In this document: positions 52,907 through 61,337 of the stretch, piece after piece
How the letters are laid out: each line of letters opens with the position of its first letter
Numbering within the stretch: position 1 is the stretch's first letter
Origin: Spirosoma sp.
GTDB taxonomy: Bacteria; Bacteroidota; Bacteroidia; Cytophagales; Spirosomataceae
NCBI RefSeq assembly: GCF_026391055.1
Contig: NZ_JAPLET010000026.1
Span: forward strand, 917,125-981,124
Direction of reading: 5' to 3'
Length of the DNA stretch: 64,000 bases
Program-made: the position numbers and the translations under genes
The notes under the pieces: model-generated
Seen by the model: the letters and a program-made list of their open reading frames with translations, nothing else
Told to the model about the DNA's origin: nothing
Databases searched by the model: none

Positions 52907-53929
52907 TCACGCCCATACCTTGGTGCCTTCGGTACAGTTTTGGCACATCTCTATTTCGGAACGGGAACGGAGCAGAGTTTGCCGGAAGTCGGTGTAGGCA
53001 GGGCCTTGCCAGAGATCGGCGAAGGATTGATTCTGTAGATCACCGAGCCGGTGATGCGCATCTTTGTCGAAGCAGCAGGGTACCACCAGGCCATCCCAGG
53101 TAATGACGCATGAATGCCACATTTTCCAGCAGTGATCGCCAAAGCCGTTTTTGATGCGGTAGGTTCCATCAGCCTGGGGAGCGTAGCGGCTGTACTGATC
53201 TATGGTTGGCATCAGGTCGGAGCCTTGCTCGTAATCGTAAATCTGAGCCGTTTTCAGACCCACTTCATCGACACCCAGTTCGTGGGCTAATTTTTTCACC
53301 TCGGCAATCTGATGTTCGTTGGGTTTTACGACCAGAAACTGAAAGACGACATGGGGCGTCCGTGATTTCAATTCCTTTTTCCAGCGAATAATATTCTTTG
53401 TGCCCTCCAGCACTTTTTCGAGCTTTCCTCCTACCCGATACTGCTCGTAAACTTCCTGCGTGGTACCGTCAATCGAAATGATGAGCCGGTCTAGTCCCGA
53501 TTCAACTGTTTTGCGGGCGTTGGCATCGGTCAGGTAGTGGGCATTGGTACTGGTGGCGGTGTATATGTTTCGGTCCGTAGCGTAGCGAACCAGTTCCAGA
53601 AATTGCGGGTGCAGGTAGGGCTCCCCCTGGAAGTAAAAAATCAGGTATAGCAGCGTATCGTGCAGCTCGTCGATGGTCCGTTTGTACAGGTCTTCGCCCA
53701 GCATACCAGTTGGGCGGGTGAACGACCGGAGGCCGCTGGGGCATTCGGGGCAACGAAGATTACAGGAAGTTGTCGGTTCAAACGAGACAGACATAGGCAA
53801 GCCTCGGTGCATAGCCTTACCCGTTCGCCGTGATTCATAGTAGCTGTACACTACTTTCAGCGCATTGGCGATGCGTTTGGGTGTTAGCTTGGAAGCAAAA
53901 TTAAGGCCGTCGAGTACGTTGCGATTCAT
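52907..53929 (-). CDS. Radical SAM/SPASM domain protein
   Basis: A 340-residue radical SAM enzyme. The [4Fe-4S]-SAM site is SCNLRCPEC (Cys56, Cys60, Cys63), followed by a radical SAM barrel with TSTNAHYLTD and LDRLIISIDGTTQEVYEQYR. The C-terminal SPASM region binds auxiliary clusters: HCWKMWHSC, CCFDKDAHHRLGDL with SFADLWQGP, and a last pair MCQNC. SPASM enzymes often modify ribosomal peptides or act as maturases, but no precursor peptide is seen next to it. It precedes parA with a hairpin in between, so they may be separate units. Confidence 0.92.
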   Translation of the reverse strand: MNRNVLDGLNFASKLTPKRIANALKVVYSYYESRRTGKAMHRGLPMSVSFEPTTSCNLRCPECPSGLRSFTRPTGMLGEDLYKRTIDELHDTLLYLIFYFQGEPYLHPQFLELVRYATDRNIYTATSTNAHYLTDANARKTVESGLDRLIISIDGTTQEVYEQYRVGGKLEKVLEGTKNIIRWKKELKSRTPHVVFQFLVVKPNEHQIAEVKKLAHELGVDEVGLKTAQIYDYEQGSDLMPTIDQYSRYAPQADGTYRIKNGFGDHCWKMWHSCVITWDGLVVPCCFDKDAHHRLGDLQNQSFADLWQGPAYTDFRQTLLRSRSEIEMCQNCTEGTKVWA

Positions 53930-53953
53930 ACGGTAAAGGTACGATTCAACCGG

Positions 53954-54433
53954 TTATCGGAACACCTTTTTCAGATCAATAGAAATTCCATTGGTTGGGT
54001 CAGTCAGCGTGTCGTTATGAAAAACCAGTTCCTCGTCGCCGGGCAACAACACAAAGATTACTCGAAGCATGGGCTGTACAAGCCAGTATGCTTTTACACC
54101 GATGGAAAAAAACAGAAGTGACTTCTCAATCAATTCTGTAACTGATTGAGAAGGGGATAGAATTTAAACCACTGTCAGAGAAACACGATCTACCTTAATT
54201 TCGTCCTGTAACCAGTTTATAGGTATTTCGGGAAAGATACTTAAATCAGGTACCGTGGGTGGATTTGTACTAATCAACGACATTTCACTACCGATGGTAA
54301 ATTGATTTTCGTAACCATTCAACAACTGCTGTGAAATTCTAGCCTAAATTATGGCATGATTAAAAAAGGGAATGGGTTTATCTCTTTCAATTTCGTAATT
54401 CGTCAGAGCGGGTTGATCAACCATTGCTTCCAT
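53954..54433 (-). pseudogene. Uma2 family endonuclease pseudogene (two in-frame stops)
   Basis: A 160-codon frame from ATG 54433 to TAA 53954 that is broken only by TAG at 54344-54346 and TAA at 54164-54166, with no frameshift. The N-terminal piece ends TNYEIERDKPIPFFNHAII, the middle holds GSEMSLISTNPPTVPDLSIFP, and the last piece starts ILSPSQSVTELIEK and includes GVKAYWLVQP. These are the conserved blocks of Uma2 (DUF820), a PD-(D/E)XK nuclease-fold family. The stops replace what were probably CAG and GAA codons, so decay is recent. It lies between the radical SAM gene and the GH13-like gene. Confidence 0.85.
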
Positions 54434-54488
54434 TTCGTTGACTGATTTAATTTCCTGAAATACACTAAAAAGTAACCATCCTGGCAAT

Positions 54489-56474
54489 CTAGGAGAGTCT
54501 ATAAACCTGGCAGCCCTGTTCCTCAAAAATGACGTCTCCAGCAACGAGGCCCGAGGCCGATTTTGGCAAATCGCCTGTCATACTTGCGGCAAATGTGAAG
54601 CCTGTTGGCTCGGTATGTGTCCAGATAAGGTAGTTTTTCCCATCAGTAGGACCTACCAGCCAACGCGTCTCTTTTCCTGCTATTTCAGGCCAGATACCTT
54701 CAGCAAAGGCACGCATCCGACCAATAGCCACAAACTGTTCGGCGTTTTGTCCCCAAACGAACGGCCCGTGCGTCACTTTATCCGGCTGGCGGTCGTCTTC
54801 GATCTGAAATACGTAGAGTTTCGAGTATTCTTCGTTTTCGCCCCGCTCTTCATGCCGATTTCGTACCTCAAAGCCCAGACCGACATAGCTCGGCATGTCG
54901 GTCAGGAAGAGTGCCGTGAAATACCGGAACAGATTTCCGGTCCGGTAAAACTCATCGAAACGCGGGTCGTCCTTATCGGCGGTCATAACCGTAAAATTGG
55001 GGGCAAACCGGCGCGTCTTCAGGTAGTCGGTATAGTCGGCAAAGTGTTTTTTAAAGGTTGGCGAGCCGACAACCATTGATTGCAGATCGCCAAGGGTTGA
55101 GTCGGCTTCAATGGCTTCGAGGTGGTCGAGTTCATTGCCATACCCCATGGTATCGGGCGGGGCCAGAAAGGTCTCGGCAAAAAATGCATAATGCGGTACG
55201 CTTTGCTGTACGTACTTTTTTATAGCCCGTAACGGATCATAAAATGCATCCGGCATGGCAGGCACACCCTCCGGCCGAAGCTGTACATGGGCCATGTCGC
55301 CCCGCATAAAATCGAAATTATATGTCTGCTGACAATCCCGAACGTTGCGGCAGATGTAATTCCAGGCGGGTACATTGGGTCGGCTGAAATCAAGCTCCCA
55401 ATTACGGTTATTATCCATCGATTCGTAGAACCGATACCGCGCCAGAGGGCCAAACACCCGCGACATTTCTTGTGGCTGGTCGAACGCATACTGGTACCAG
55501 ATCTGGCCAAAATCATCCACTACGAAGTCAGTGGGGTTAATATGAAGCCCTCGATAGGGCGGTGCCATCGTCATGGGTAGTGTCTCCAGCCCCAGGGCAA
55601 CCAAGTGACGGATCAGGGCCAGCCGTCGGATAAGGCGTCCATTGTAATCATTGGGCAGTCCGAACAAGATACGCTGCCGTTGCTTATCGCTCAGGGTGAC
55701 GGTCCCCCCTTGCTGGTCTGTCGAAAAAAACACCTCTTTGGTAAAGGTCAGGGGTGTTCCATCGGCAGCCCCCATACACTTCAGAAATTGCCAGATCGCT
55801 TCTTCGGCGTACCGATATACCAGACTGGAATGATCGAGCAATGTATCAGGTTTGCCCCCTTTTTCGTCGCGCTGTACCCACTCAAACAAGGCGGGCATGG
55901 TGAGTACCATTTCGGAGAAGCGATCGGTGTGCGGAATAACGTCCATACCAACAGTACGCCCTAACGCATGGAGCAGGTTGGTTACTACTTTCAGCTGCTT
56001 CTCGACGGTGTCGAGTGCGGGGACAAACCGGGCCAATTCGACGTCAAAGAATTCCGGGTTAATTTGCCAGCTTACCATCCCGTACAAACTCCCGACCACG
56101 CCCGGCTCCCAGATTGGCAGCAAATGAATACTGTCGTGACTGGCGGGTACGGTCATCACATAACTGATGATTTTCCAGAACGAGCCCAGAGTCCGAACGT
56201 TTACCCCGACCATATTACTGCGTTTCAGCCACGTACCATCGGTATAAATCTGAGCCGGGCTCTCAATCGTATCTGCCGGATCGAGCGCACGTCGCAGCGT
56301 CTCGTTTCCCAGCCGTTTATGCAGGATTTCCAGCGTTTGGTATACGGAAAACTGAATCGCCGTTTGGGGTAGCAAGTTCATGATGAACGACGAACGCCCC
56401 GATTGATAGGCTTCCGTATGGGCAGCGTAGTGCTGAGACCAGTCTGCTTGTATCGTATCGATGGAGGTTGGCAT
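54489..56474 (-). CDS. Alpha-amylase superfamily (GH13-like) protein, atypical
   Basis: A 661-residue protein whose blocks line up with a GH13-type TIM barrel: LLPIWEPGVVGSLYGMVSWQ (near 118-137), GRTVGMDVIPHTDR (172-185, like region I), NFDFMRGDMAHV (386-397, region II with a candidate nucleophile Asp393 after Arg391), FFAETF (431-436, region III with candidate acid Glu434) and VMTADKDDPR (496-505, possible region IV). There is no signal peptide, so it is cytoplasmic. It lacks the standard NHD and YGDE landmarks, so the reaction (hydrolase, transferase or isomerase) is uncertain. The Uma2 pseudogene lies directly downstream. Confidence 0.62.
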   Translation of the reverse strand: MPTSIDTIQADWSQHYAAHTEAYQSGRSSFIMNLLPQTAIQFSVYQTLEILHKRLGNETLRRALDPADTIESPAQIYTDGTWLKRSNMVGVNVRTLGSFWKIISYVMTVPASHDSIHLLPIWEPGVVGSLYGMVSWQINPEFFDVELARFVPALDTVEKQLKVVTNLLHALGRTVGMDVIPHTDRFSEMVLTMPALFEWVQRDEKGGKPDTLLDHSSLVYRYAEEAIWQFLKCMGAADGTPLTFTKEVFFSTDQQGGTVTLSDKQRQRILFGLPNDYNGRLIRRLALIRHLVALGLETLPMTMAPPYRGLHINPTDFVVDDFGQIWYQYAFDQPQEMSRVFGPLARYRFYESMDNNRNWELDFSRPNVPAWNYICRNVRDCQQTYNFDFMRGDMAHVQLRPEGVPAMPDAFYDPLRAIKKYVQQSVPHYAFFAETFLAPPDTMGYGNELDHLEAIEADSTLGDLQSMVVGSPTFKKHFADYTDYLKTRRFAPNFTVMTADKDDPRFDEFYRTGNLFRYFTALFLTDMPSYVGLGFEVRNRHEERGENEEYSKLYVFQIEDDRQPDKVTHGPFVWGQNAEQFVAIGRMRAFAEGIWPEIAGKETRWLVGPTDGKNYLIWTHTEPTGFTFAASMTGDLPKSASGLVAGDVIFEEQGCQVYRLS

Positions 56475-56646
56475 AAGGCAAATGTAAAGCGGTTTTTATA
56501 AAACCAAACACTGTCCTTTTGTGTCAAAAGAACACAGAACTGGCCGCTTTGATTAAACTATCCTACGTAAAACGGTCGCTATCAATTGACAAGTCCGCCC
56601 CTCATTACAGGCCAAAAAGCATTGATTTACCCGTATGTCGTATTCG

Positions 56647-57228
56647 TCAATACGTTCGAAGTACTTTAAGCTTATTGTTTTTGTTAAGACGAATGTGCGG
56701 ATTACTGATGGTATGAAATATAAGCCCGCTCAGAACCAATGTTCCCACAACGGGCAATGTATTACTGTAAAAGCCCCGGTTATTGACGATATCGGCCAGC
56801 AGATACACGCCCCCGGCAATGGGAAAGAGTGTGCCCGCAGCCGTGATAAACGGAATACGTCGATTCAGGTAAACCATCTGCACATCGTCAAAGCGGAAGG
56901 TTACGGGTTCATCCCGGTTCATGACCTGATTCGCCATCAGCACGCTAAAGGTACTATCCGTTACATCGTACAATTGTTCCCGGTATTTCTCATTCCCGGC
57001 TTTGAAATGCAGTTCATCGCCTACAAAAAACCGGTAGCGCCGAAAGCCGCCAATCACATGGTTTACATCTAAAGCCAGGTACCGCGACGGCCGGATCAGG
57101 GCCGCAAAGGCCGGGCCCTTTCGTTGCAGCAATTGCTCCGTTGTGAGCGTATCCTGCGGCTGGGCAACGACAAACTGCCCCATAAAAACAAAAACCAGAC
57201 TTAGTAACCACCCAAATTTGACTCTCAT
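56647..57228 (-). CDS. Exported or membrane protein of unknown function
   Basis: A 193-residue protein with a signal peptide MRVKFGWLLSLVFVF ending VVAQPQ; ATG 57228 is chosen over one nine codons upstream because it gives this signal cleanly. The mature part has ALDVNHVIGGFRRYRFFVGDELHFKAG and YLNRRIPFITAAGTLFPIAGG, and two hydrophobic stretches near the C-terminus (LFPIAGGVYLLADIV and TLPVVGTLVLSGLIF) that may be membrane segments. Not recognised as a named family. It is divergent from the Ldh-family gene. Confidence 0.65.
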   Translation of the reverse strand: MRVKFGWLLSLVFVFMGQFVVAQPQDTLTTEQLLQRKGPAFAALIRPSRYLALDVNHVIGGFRRYRFFVGDELHFKAGNEKYREQLYDVTDSTFSVLMANQVMNRDEPVTFRFDDVQMVYLNRRIPFITAAGTLFPIAGGVYLLADIVNNRGFYSNTLPVVGTLVLSGLIFHTISNPHIRLNKNNKLKVLRTY

Positions 57229-57333
57229 AAAGTGAATAAGTGAACTTGTTGTCAATAACAGGAAAAAACGGATAGTGGGCTCGTTTTTTAGAAAAAATTA
57301 ACCTGTTCGCGAAGTGTTGGCTAATTTGCAGAC

Positions 57334-58401
57334 ATGATTACCGCTAACCAACTCCGAACGTTTACCGAACAAATATTCATCGCCATTGGCTGCTCCGAAA
57401 CCGACGCCCGTCTGGCCGCTGATGTTCTCGTTAGTGCCGACCTGCGGGGCGTCGATTCCCACGGAGTCGCCCGTTTGCCGGGTTACGTCCGCCTGTACGA
57501 CCTGGGCCGTATCAATCCAACCCCGCATATGCGCGTCGTTCATGAAACCCCGTCGACGGCAGTCGTTGATGGCGACCGTGGCCTGGGGCTAATCGTAGGT
57601 CCCTGGGCCATGCAGGTAGCCATTGAGAAAGCCAGGATTGCCGGCACCGGCTGGGTGGCCGTGCGCAACTCCAACCACTTCGGCATTGCCGGGTACCATG
57701 CCCTGCTGGCCGCGGAACAGGACATGATTGGCCAGGCCATGACCCACGCGGCCCCGCTCGTAGCCCCTACGTTTTCGCTGGATAAGCTTCTGGGAACAAA
57801 CCCCATTGCCGTTGCCATTCCGGCCGCTACCGAACCTACGTTTCTGGCCGACTTTGCCTCTACGGCCGTGGCCTACGGCAAACTCGAAATCCTGCAACGC
57901 AAAGGGCAGGATATTCCGGAAGGATGGGCGCAAAACGCCGAGGGTCAACCCACTACCGATGCCAACGCCATTCGAAATGGCGGGGCACTCCTGCCACTCG
58001 GCACCGACCGCGAACACGGCTCCCACAAAGGCTACGGGCTGGGTGCCATTGTCGATATTTTTTCGGGGGTGCTGTCGGGGGCTAACTACGGTCCCTGGGT
58101 TCCGCCGTTCGCAACCGCCGGGTTTATGCAGGCCAATGAAGGGGTGGGTGTCGGAACCGGGCATTTTTTCGGAGCCATGCGTATTGACGCCTTCCGGCCC
58201 GCCGACGAGTTTAAAACGCATATGGACACCTGGATTCAGCGATTCCGGCAAGCCAAAGCCGTTGAAGGAAAACAGGTATTGATTCCCGGCGACCCCGAAC
58301 GGATGATGGAAGCTGAACGACTCGCCAACGGCATTCCTGTTGTAGAGCCGGTTATAAAAAGCCTGAAAGAATTAGGAGAACGATTCGGTATAAACTTGTA
58401 G
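57334..58401 (+). CDS. Ldh family oxidoreductase (malate/L-lactate/ureidoglycolate dehydrogenase type)
   Basis: A 355-residue NAD(P)-dependent dehydrogenase of the type II malate/L-sulfolactate/ureidoglycolate family, which is unrelated to classical MDH/LDH. Recognisable are DVLVSADLRGVDSHGVARLPGYV, the RNSNHFGIAGYHALLA block with the catalytic His, TNPIAVAIPA, and GSHKGYGLGAIVDIFSGVLSG. The exact 2-hydroxyacid substrate is not determined by these motifs. The aldo/keto reductase follows in the same direction after an inverted repeat. Confidence 0.9.
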   Translation: MITANQLRTFTEQIFIAIGCSETDARLAADVLVSADLRGVDSHGVARLPGYVRLYDLGRINPTPHMRVVHETPSTAVVDGDRGLGLIVGPWAMQVAIEKARIAGTGWVAVRNSNHFGIAGYHALLAAEQDMIGQAMTHAAPLVAPTFSLDKLLGTNPIAVAIPAATEPTFLADFASTAVAYGKLEILQRKGQDIPEGWAQNAEGQPTTDANAIRNGGALLPLGTDREHGSHKGYGLGAIVDIFSGVLSGANYGPWVPPFATAGFMQANEGVGVGTGHFFGAMRIDAFRPADEFKTHMDTWIQRFRQAKAVEGKQVLIPGDPERMMEAERLANGIPVVEPVIKSLKELGERFGINL

Positions 58402-58425
58402 AAAGCACACAATCACTGAATACAG

Positions 58426-58490
58426 AGGCACGGAGAACAGAGATTAACTAATCAAATTTCAGTTGTCTACTCTCTGTGTTCTCCGTGCCT
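58426..58490. terminator. Inverted repeat between the Ldh-family and AKR genes
   Basis: AGGCACGGAGAACA (58426-58439) pairs with 58477-58490; beyond this the arms pair with a 2-base bulge (GAGA with TCTC). The 37-nt spacer is longer than in the other repeats here. A terminator or processing stem is likely. Confidence 0.55.
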
Positions 58491-58530
58491 TTGGGTTGAA
58501 TGAACCTAAACCAACTCTATTTACTTATTT

Positions 58531-59517
58531 ATGAATTACCGAAAACTCGGAAAAACGGGCTTTAGCATTTCCGAAATCAGCCTGGGAACCTGGCAGGTTG
58601 GCGGCAAATGGGGCGACCCGTTCAGCCACGAAAACGCCGACAGAATACTCAATGAAGCCGTCGACGCCGGGATCAATTTCATCGACACGGCCGATGTATA
58701 CGGCGATGGCGAAAGCGAAAAAGCCGTTGGGCGGCTGGTTCGCTCCCGGTCCGAACAGATTTATGTAGCCACCAAATGCGGTCGTCGTTTGCAGCCGCAC
58801 ACAAGCGAGGCCTATCAGCCCGATGTATTGCGCAAGTTCGTGGAAGACAGCCTGCAAAACATGGGACTGGAAACCCTCGATCTGATTCAGTTGCACTGCC
58901 CGCCGACCGAGGTTTTTTACCGGCCCGAAATCTTCGAATTATTCGACCGCTTGAAGGACGAAGGAAAAATTCAGAACATGGGCGTCAGTGTTGAGAAAGT
59001 GGAAGAAGGACTGAAAGCCATTGAATTTCCCAACGTGACCAGCGTTCAGATCATCTTCAATATGTTCCGGCAACGCCCGGCGGAGCTTTTCTTTACCGAA
59101 GCGCACCGGCGCGATGTGGGCGTTATTGTGCGGGTGCCGCTGGCAAGTGGTCTGCTGACGGGCAAGTTCAGCGCCGACACGACCTTTTCGGCCGATGACC
59201 ACCGGAACTTCAACCGACAGGGGGCCGCTTTCGATAAGGGCGAAACGTTTTCGGGGGTGGATTACGAAACCGGGTTGGCCGCTGTCAATGAATTACGAAC
59301 CGTCTTTCCCGACGATACCAATCTGGCACCCGATGCCCTCCGCTGGATTCTAACCTTCGATGCGGTGAGCTGCATTATTCCCGGTGCCTCGAAGCCTGAG
59401 CATCTGAGCTCGAACTTGCAAGCCATTGACCGCCCGGCCCCGTCGGCGGAGCAGCTGGCTGCCGTGAAGAAAATCTACGACGAGCGCATCAAAAATCCGG
59501 TTCATTATTTATGGTAA
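58531..59517 (+). CDS. Aldo/keto reductase
   Basis: A 328-residue TIM-barrel NADPH-dependent reductase. The catalytic tetrad is visible as Asp and Tyr in FIDTADVYGDGESEKAVG, Lys in YVATKCGR and His in LIQLHCPP. The C-terminal cofactor site appears in CIIPGASKPEHLSSNLQA. It belongs to the general AKR11/AKR12-like group; the physiological carbonyl substrate is unknown. Its stop codon is inside the left arm of the hairpin at 59514-59577. Confidence 0.92.
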   Translation: MNYRKLGKTGFSISEISLGTWQVGGKWGDPFSHENADRILNEAVDAGINFIDTADVYGDGESEKAVGRLVRSRSEQIYVATKCGRRLQPHTSEAYQPDVLRKFVEDSLQNMGLETLDLIQLHCPPTEVFYRPEIFELFDRLKDEGKIQNMGVSVEKVEEGLKAIEFPNVTSVQIIFNMFRQRPAELFFTEAHRRDVGVIVRVPLASGLLTGKFSADTTFSADDHRNFNRQGAAFDKGETFSGVDYETGLAAVNELRTVFPDDTNLAPDALRWILTFDAVSCIIPGASKPEHLSSNLQAIDRPAPSAEQLAAVKKIYDERIKNPVHYLW

Positions 59518-59577
59518 ACGAGCGGCCTGAGTGGTGGCAGGTTCTCAAATCTGCCACCACTCAGGCCGCTCGTTTAC
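59514..59577. terminator. 27-bp perfect hairpin containing both convergent stop codons
   Basis: Arms 59514-59540 and 59551-59577 are fully complementary, loop 10 nt. The aldo/keto reductase TAA (59515-59517) is in the left arm, and the TAA of the outer-membrane protein gene (complement of 59574-59576) is in the right arm at the mirror-image position. The GC-rich stem (GCGGCCTGAGTGGTGG) will fold strongly and can terminate both genes. Confidence 0.85.
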
Positions 59578-60191
59578 TGACCCAGAAAGATCTGAAAACC
59601 AATTCCCAGACTCATGTAATTGGTTGTTGACACGGGAACTTCTATCTGAGTACCACCGCTGTTATAATTGGCGTAAGCTGTCTTGTATTTCTGCGAGATA
59701 TAATTCAGACTGGCATTCAACGCAACGGAGCGATTGATAAAGTAAGCGACGCCAACCGTTGGGGTAAGCGTGGATGTAAAGCCCTTTCCCTTAATGTCCT
59801 GTCCCGAATCACGGTTGCGTATACTTGTCCATGAATAGCCATACGCCAGACCAATAAAAGGTTTCAGTTTACTACTTCCAATATAATAGCGCACGTAAGG
59901 AGACAGCCCAATAGAGGTACCGCTATTTCTTGCATCTCCGTTATAACTCGCGTATTTACTTGTATTTATACTAAGGGGGACCCCTGTACCAGCCTCCAGA
60001 TTGTTTACTACGAAGTAACCTGCCGATGGCATTAAACTAGCTGCAAATGAACTGTATGTATCTTTTTTGCTATACGTTAAATTCCCAACAGTGGCGCCAG
60101 CAGTCCAGCGCCCTTTCTCGGTTTGAGCACTTGTAATGGTTAAGTTCGTCAATAGAATCAGGCAGGTACATAGTAATGCTTTCATAAACAT
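59574..60191 (-). CDS. Outer-membrane beta-barrel protein
   Basis: A 205-residue protein with a signal peptide (1-22, ending ITSAQ) followed by alternating polar/aromatic strands separated by short turns (WTAGATVGNLTYSKKD, LSPYVRYYIGSSKLKPFIGLAYGY, LNASLNYISQKYKTAY) and ending GIGFQIFLGQ. This is the pattern of an eight-stranded OmpX/OmpW-like barrel (PF13505/PF13568 type). No partner is indicated. Convergent with the aldo/keto reductase. Confidence 0.85.
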   Translation of the reverse strand: MFMKALLCTCLILLTNLTITSAQTEKGRWTAGATVGNLTYSKKDTYSSFAASLMPSAGYFVVNNLEAGTGVPLSINTSKYASYNGDARNSGTSIGLSPYVRYYIGSSKLKPFIGLAYGYSWTSIRNRDSGQDIKGKGFTSTLTPTVGVAYFINRSVALNASLNYISQKYKTAYANYNSGGTQIEVPVSTTNYMSLGIGFQIFLGQ

Positions 60192-60258
60192 TGATTAGGT
60201 AGTTAATAAAGCACAATAGTACGTACAGCCCCGTTCTGGCCCGTATCCGTTAATAAGA

Positions 60259-60303
60259 TTTAACGAAAAAAGCCCGCGTCTTATGCGAGCTTTTTTCGTT
60301 AAA
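60259..60303 (-). terminator. Hairpin terminator after the His-rich lipoprotein gene
   Basis: A 19-bp stem (60259-60277 with 60285-60303) with one G-U pair and a 7-nt loop. On the minus strand it starts 18 bases after the gene's stop codon; A and T runs are in the arms. It also lies upstream of the barrel protein gene, so it insulates the two. Confidence 0.8.
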
Positions 60304-60321
60304 CCACTCATTAATAATTCA

Positions 60322-60996
60322 TTACTTCCCTTTTACCGCTCTTTTGAAAGTACCATCCGACCCAAAGACCAGAACAACCCGCTTGTTGTCGGCGGTTGTC
60401 ATGTAGACGATGTAATTATTGTTCGTTGACTCCTGAGCGGCTTTATTGATCGTAGCCCCGGCGTAGTTTGTATTGATATACGTTATAATAGCCGCTGGCA
60501 GACTCGATACCGCTACCGTTGTGAGACTTGTCCCCTTTTCCGGACGAGGGTGATGGAGCGTATCGCCGGGTGCATGGTGCGTTGAATCCTTATGCATGTG
60601 CCGAAGCGAATCACCCCGTACATGATGTGCCGAATCGCCCGGAGCGTGGCCCCGTTTACCGTCAAGGGCTTTCACAAACGTACCGGTAGCATTGAACAGT
60701 AGCAGCTTAACCGAGTTGCTCACGGTAATAGCGACGACGTAGTTGCCCTGGCTATCCTTAAACGCTTCTTTAACGGTTGCACCCGCATACGTAGTTGTAA
60801 TATACGTCGTAATGGCGGCTGGCAGCGTCGCTATATCTACGGCGGTCAGACTATGCGGCCCGGTAGCCGAGGTACTGGTTACACCGGCCGTACGGGCAGA
60901 CGCATTAGTCGATGTAGGGTCGACAGCATTTTTGGTACACGCATTCATGCATACCGCTAAAGCCGCCAGAAAACTGAATACAAGCAGTTTTTTCAT
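60322..60996 (-). CDS. Lipoprotein with two PepSY/BLIP-like repeats and a His-rich linker
   Basis: A 224-residue predicted lipoprotein (signal ending in CMNAC, acylated on Cys16 or Cys20). Two internally homologous units of about 55 residues (58-112 and 166-222) begin LPAAITTYITTTYAGATV and LPAAIITYINTNYAGATI and each ends with a TFK/TFV-type strand. They resemble the PepSY-like (DUF2874) / beta-lactamase-inhibitor-like fold. They are separated by a 40-residue linker with repeated GDS-xHH and GD-xLHH units holding ten His, which could bind metal. The function is unknown. It has its own terminator. Confidence 0.7.
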   Translation of the reverse strand: MKKLLVFSFLAALAVCMNACTKNAVDPTSTNASARTAGVTSTSATGPHSLTAVDIATLPAAITTYITTTYAGATVKEAFKDSQGNYVVAITVSNSVKLLLFNATGTFVKALDGKRGHAPGDSAHHVRGDSLRHMHKDSTHHAPGDTLHHPRPEKGTSLTTVAVSSLPAAIITYINTNYAGATINKAAQESTNNNYIVYMTTADNKRVVLVFGSDGTFKRAVKGK

Positions 60997-61337
60997 AAAA
61001 GCTATACGCTGGTTTTGTTAAAAATACAACAGAAAACTAAACGATATCCGAGCTCGTTTTTCGGCATTTCTCACTGTACGGCCTTCTTAAGGTTACCGTT
61101 GCAATGCCAACCGAATTTTAATTAAACTGGCGAATAAGCACTTGAAAGGTGCATAGGCGGAAAATAGATTTAAAAACACCGAGAATAGGCTACTTTCGGC
61201 ACGTCAGCTGCGATGATTTTGTGCCCCATGGCAAATAATGAAATTCGGAACTTTACTTTTGCAATCCTTTATTTGTACATTCCGCCAACCAAGCCGATTC
61301 TGTTTGGCAATTCAGTACCGTTACAATATATTGTTCC
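60997..61337. other. Upstream region of the ATP-grasp gene
   Basis: About 340 bp between divergent genes with no credible coding frame. A TACTTTTG (61254-61261) matches the TAnnTTTG -7 consensus and would give a leader of about 70 nt for the ATP-grasp gene; no TTTG box is present at the right distance upstream, so the promoter call is weak. Confidence 0.4.

Noticed and set aside
54344..54544. 66-codon minus-strand frame overlapping the end of the GH13-like gene
   Set aside because: Only its last 30 codons carry meaning (the first part of the Uma2 pseudogene, start 54433); the rest is a frame inside the GH13-like gene.
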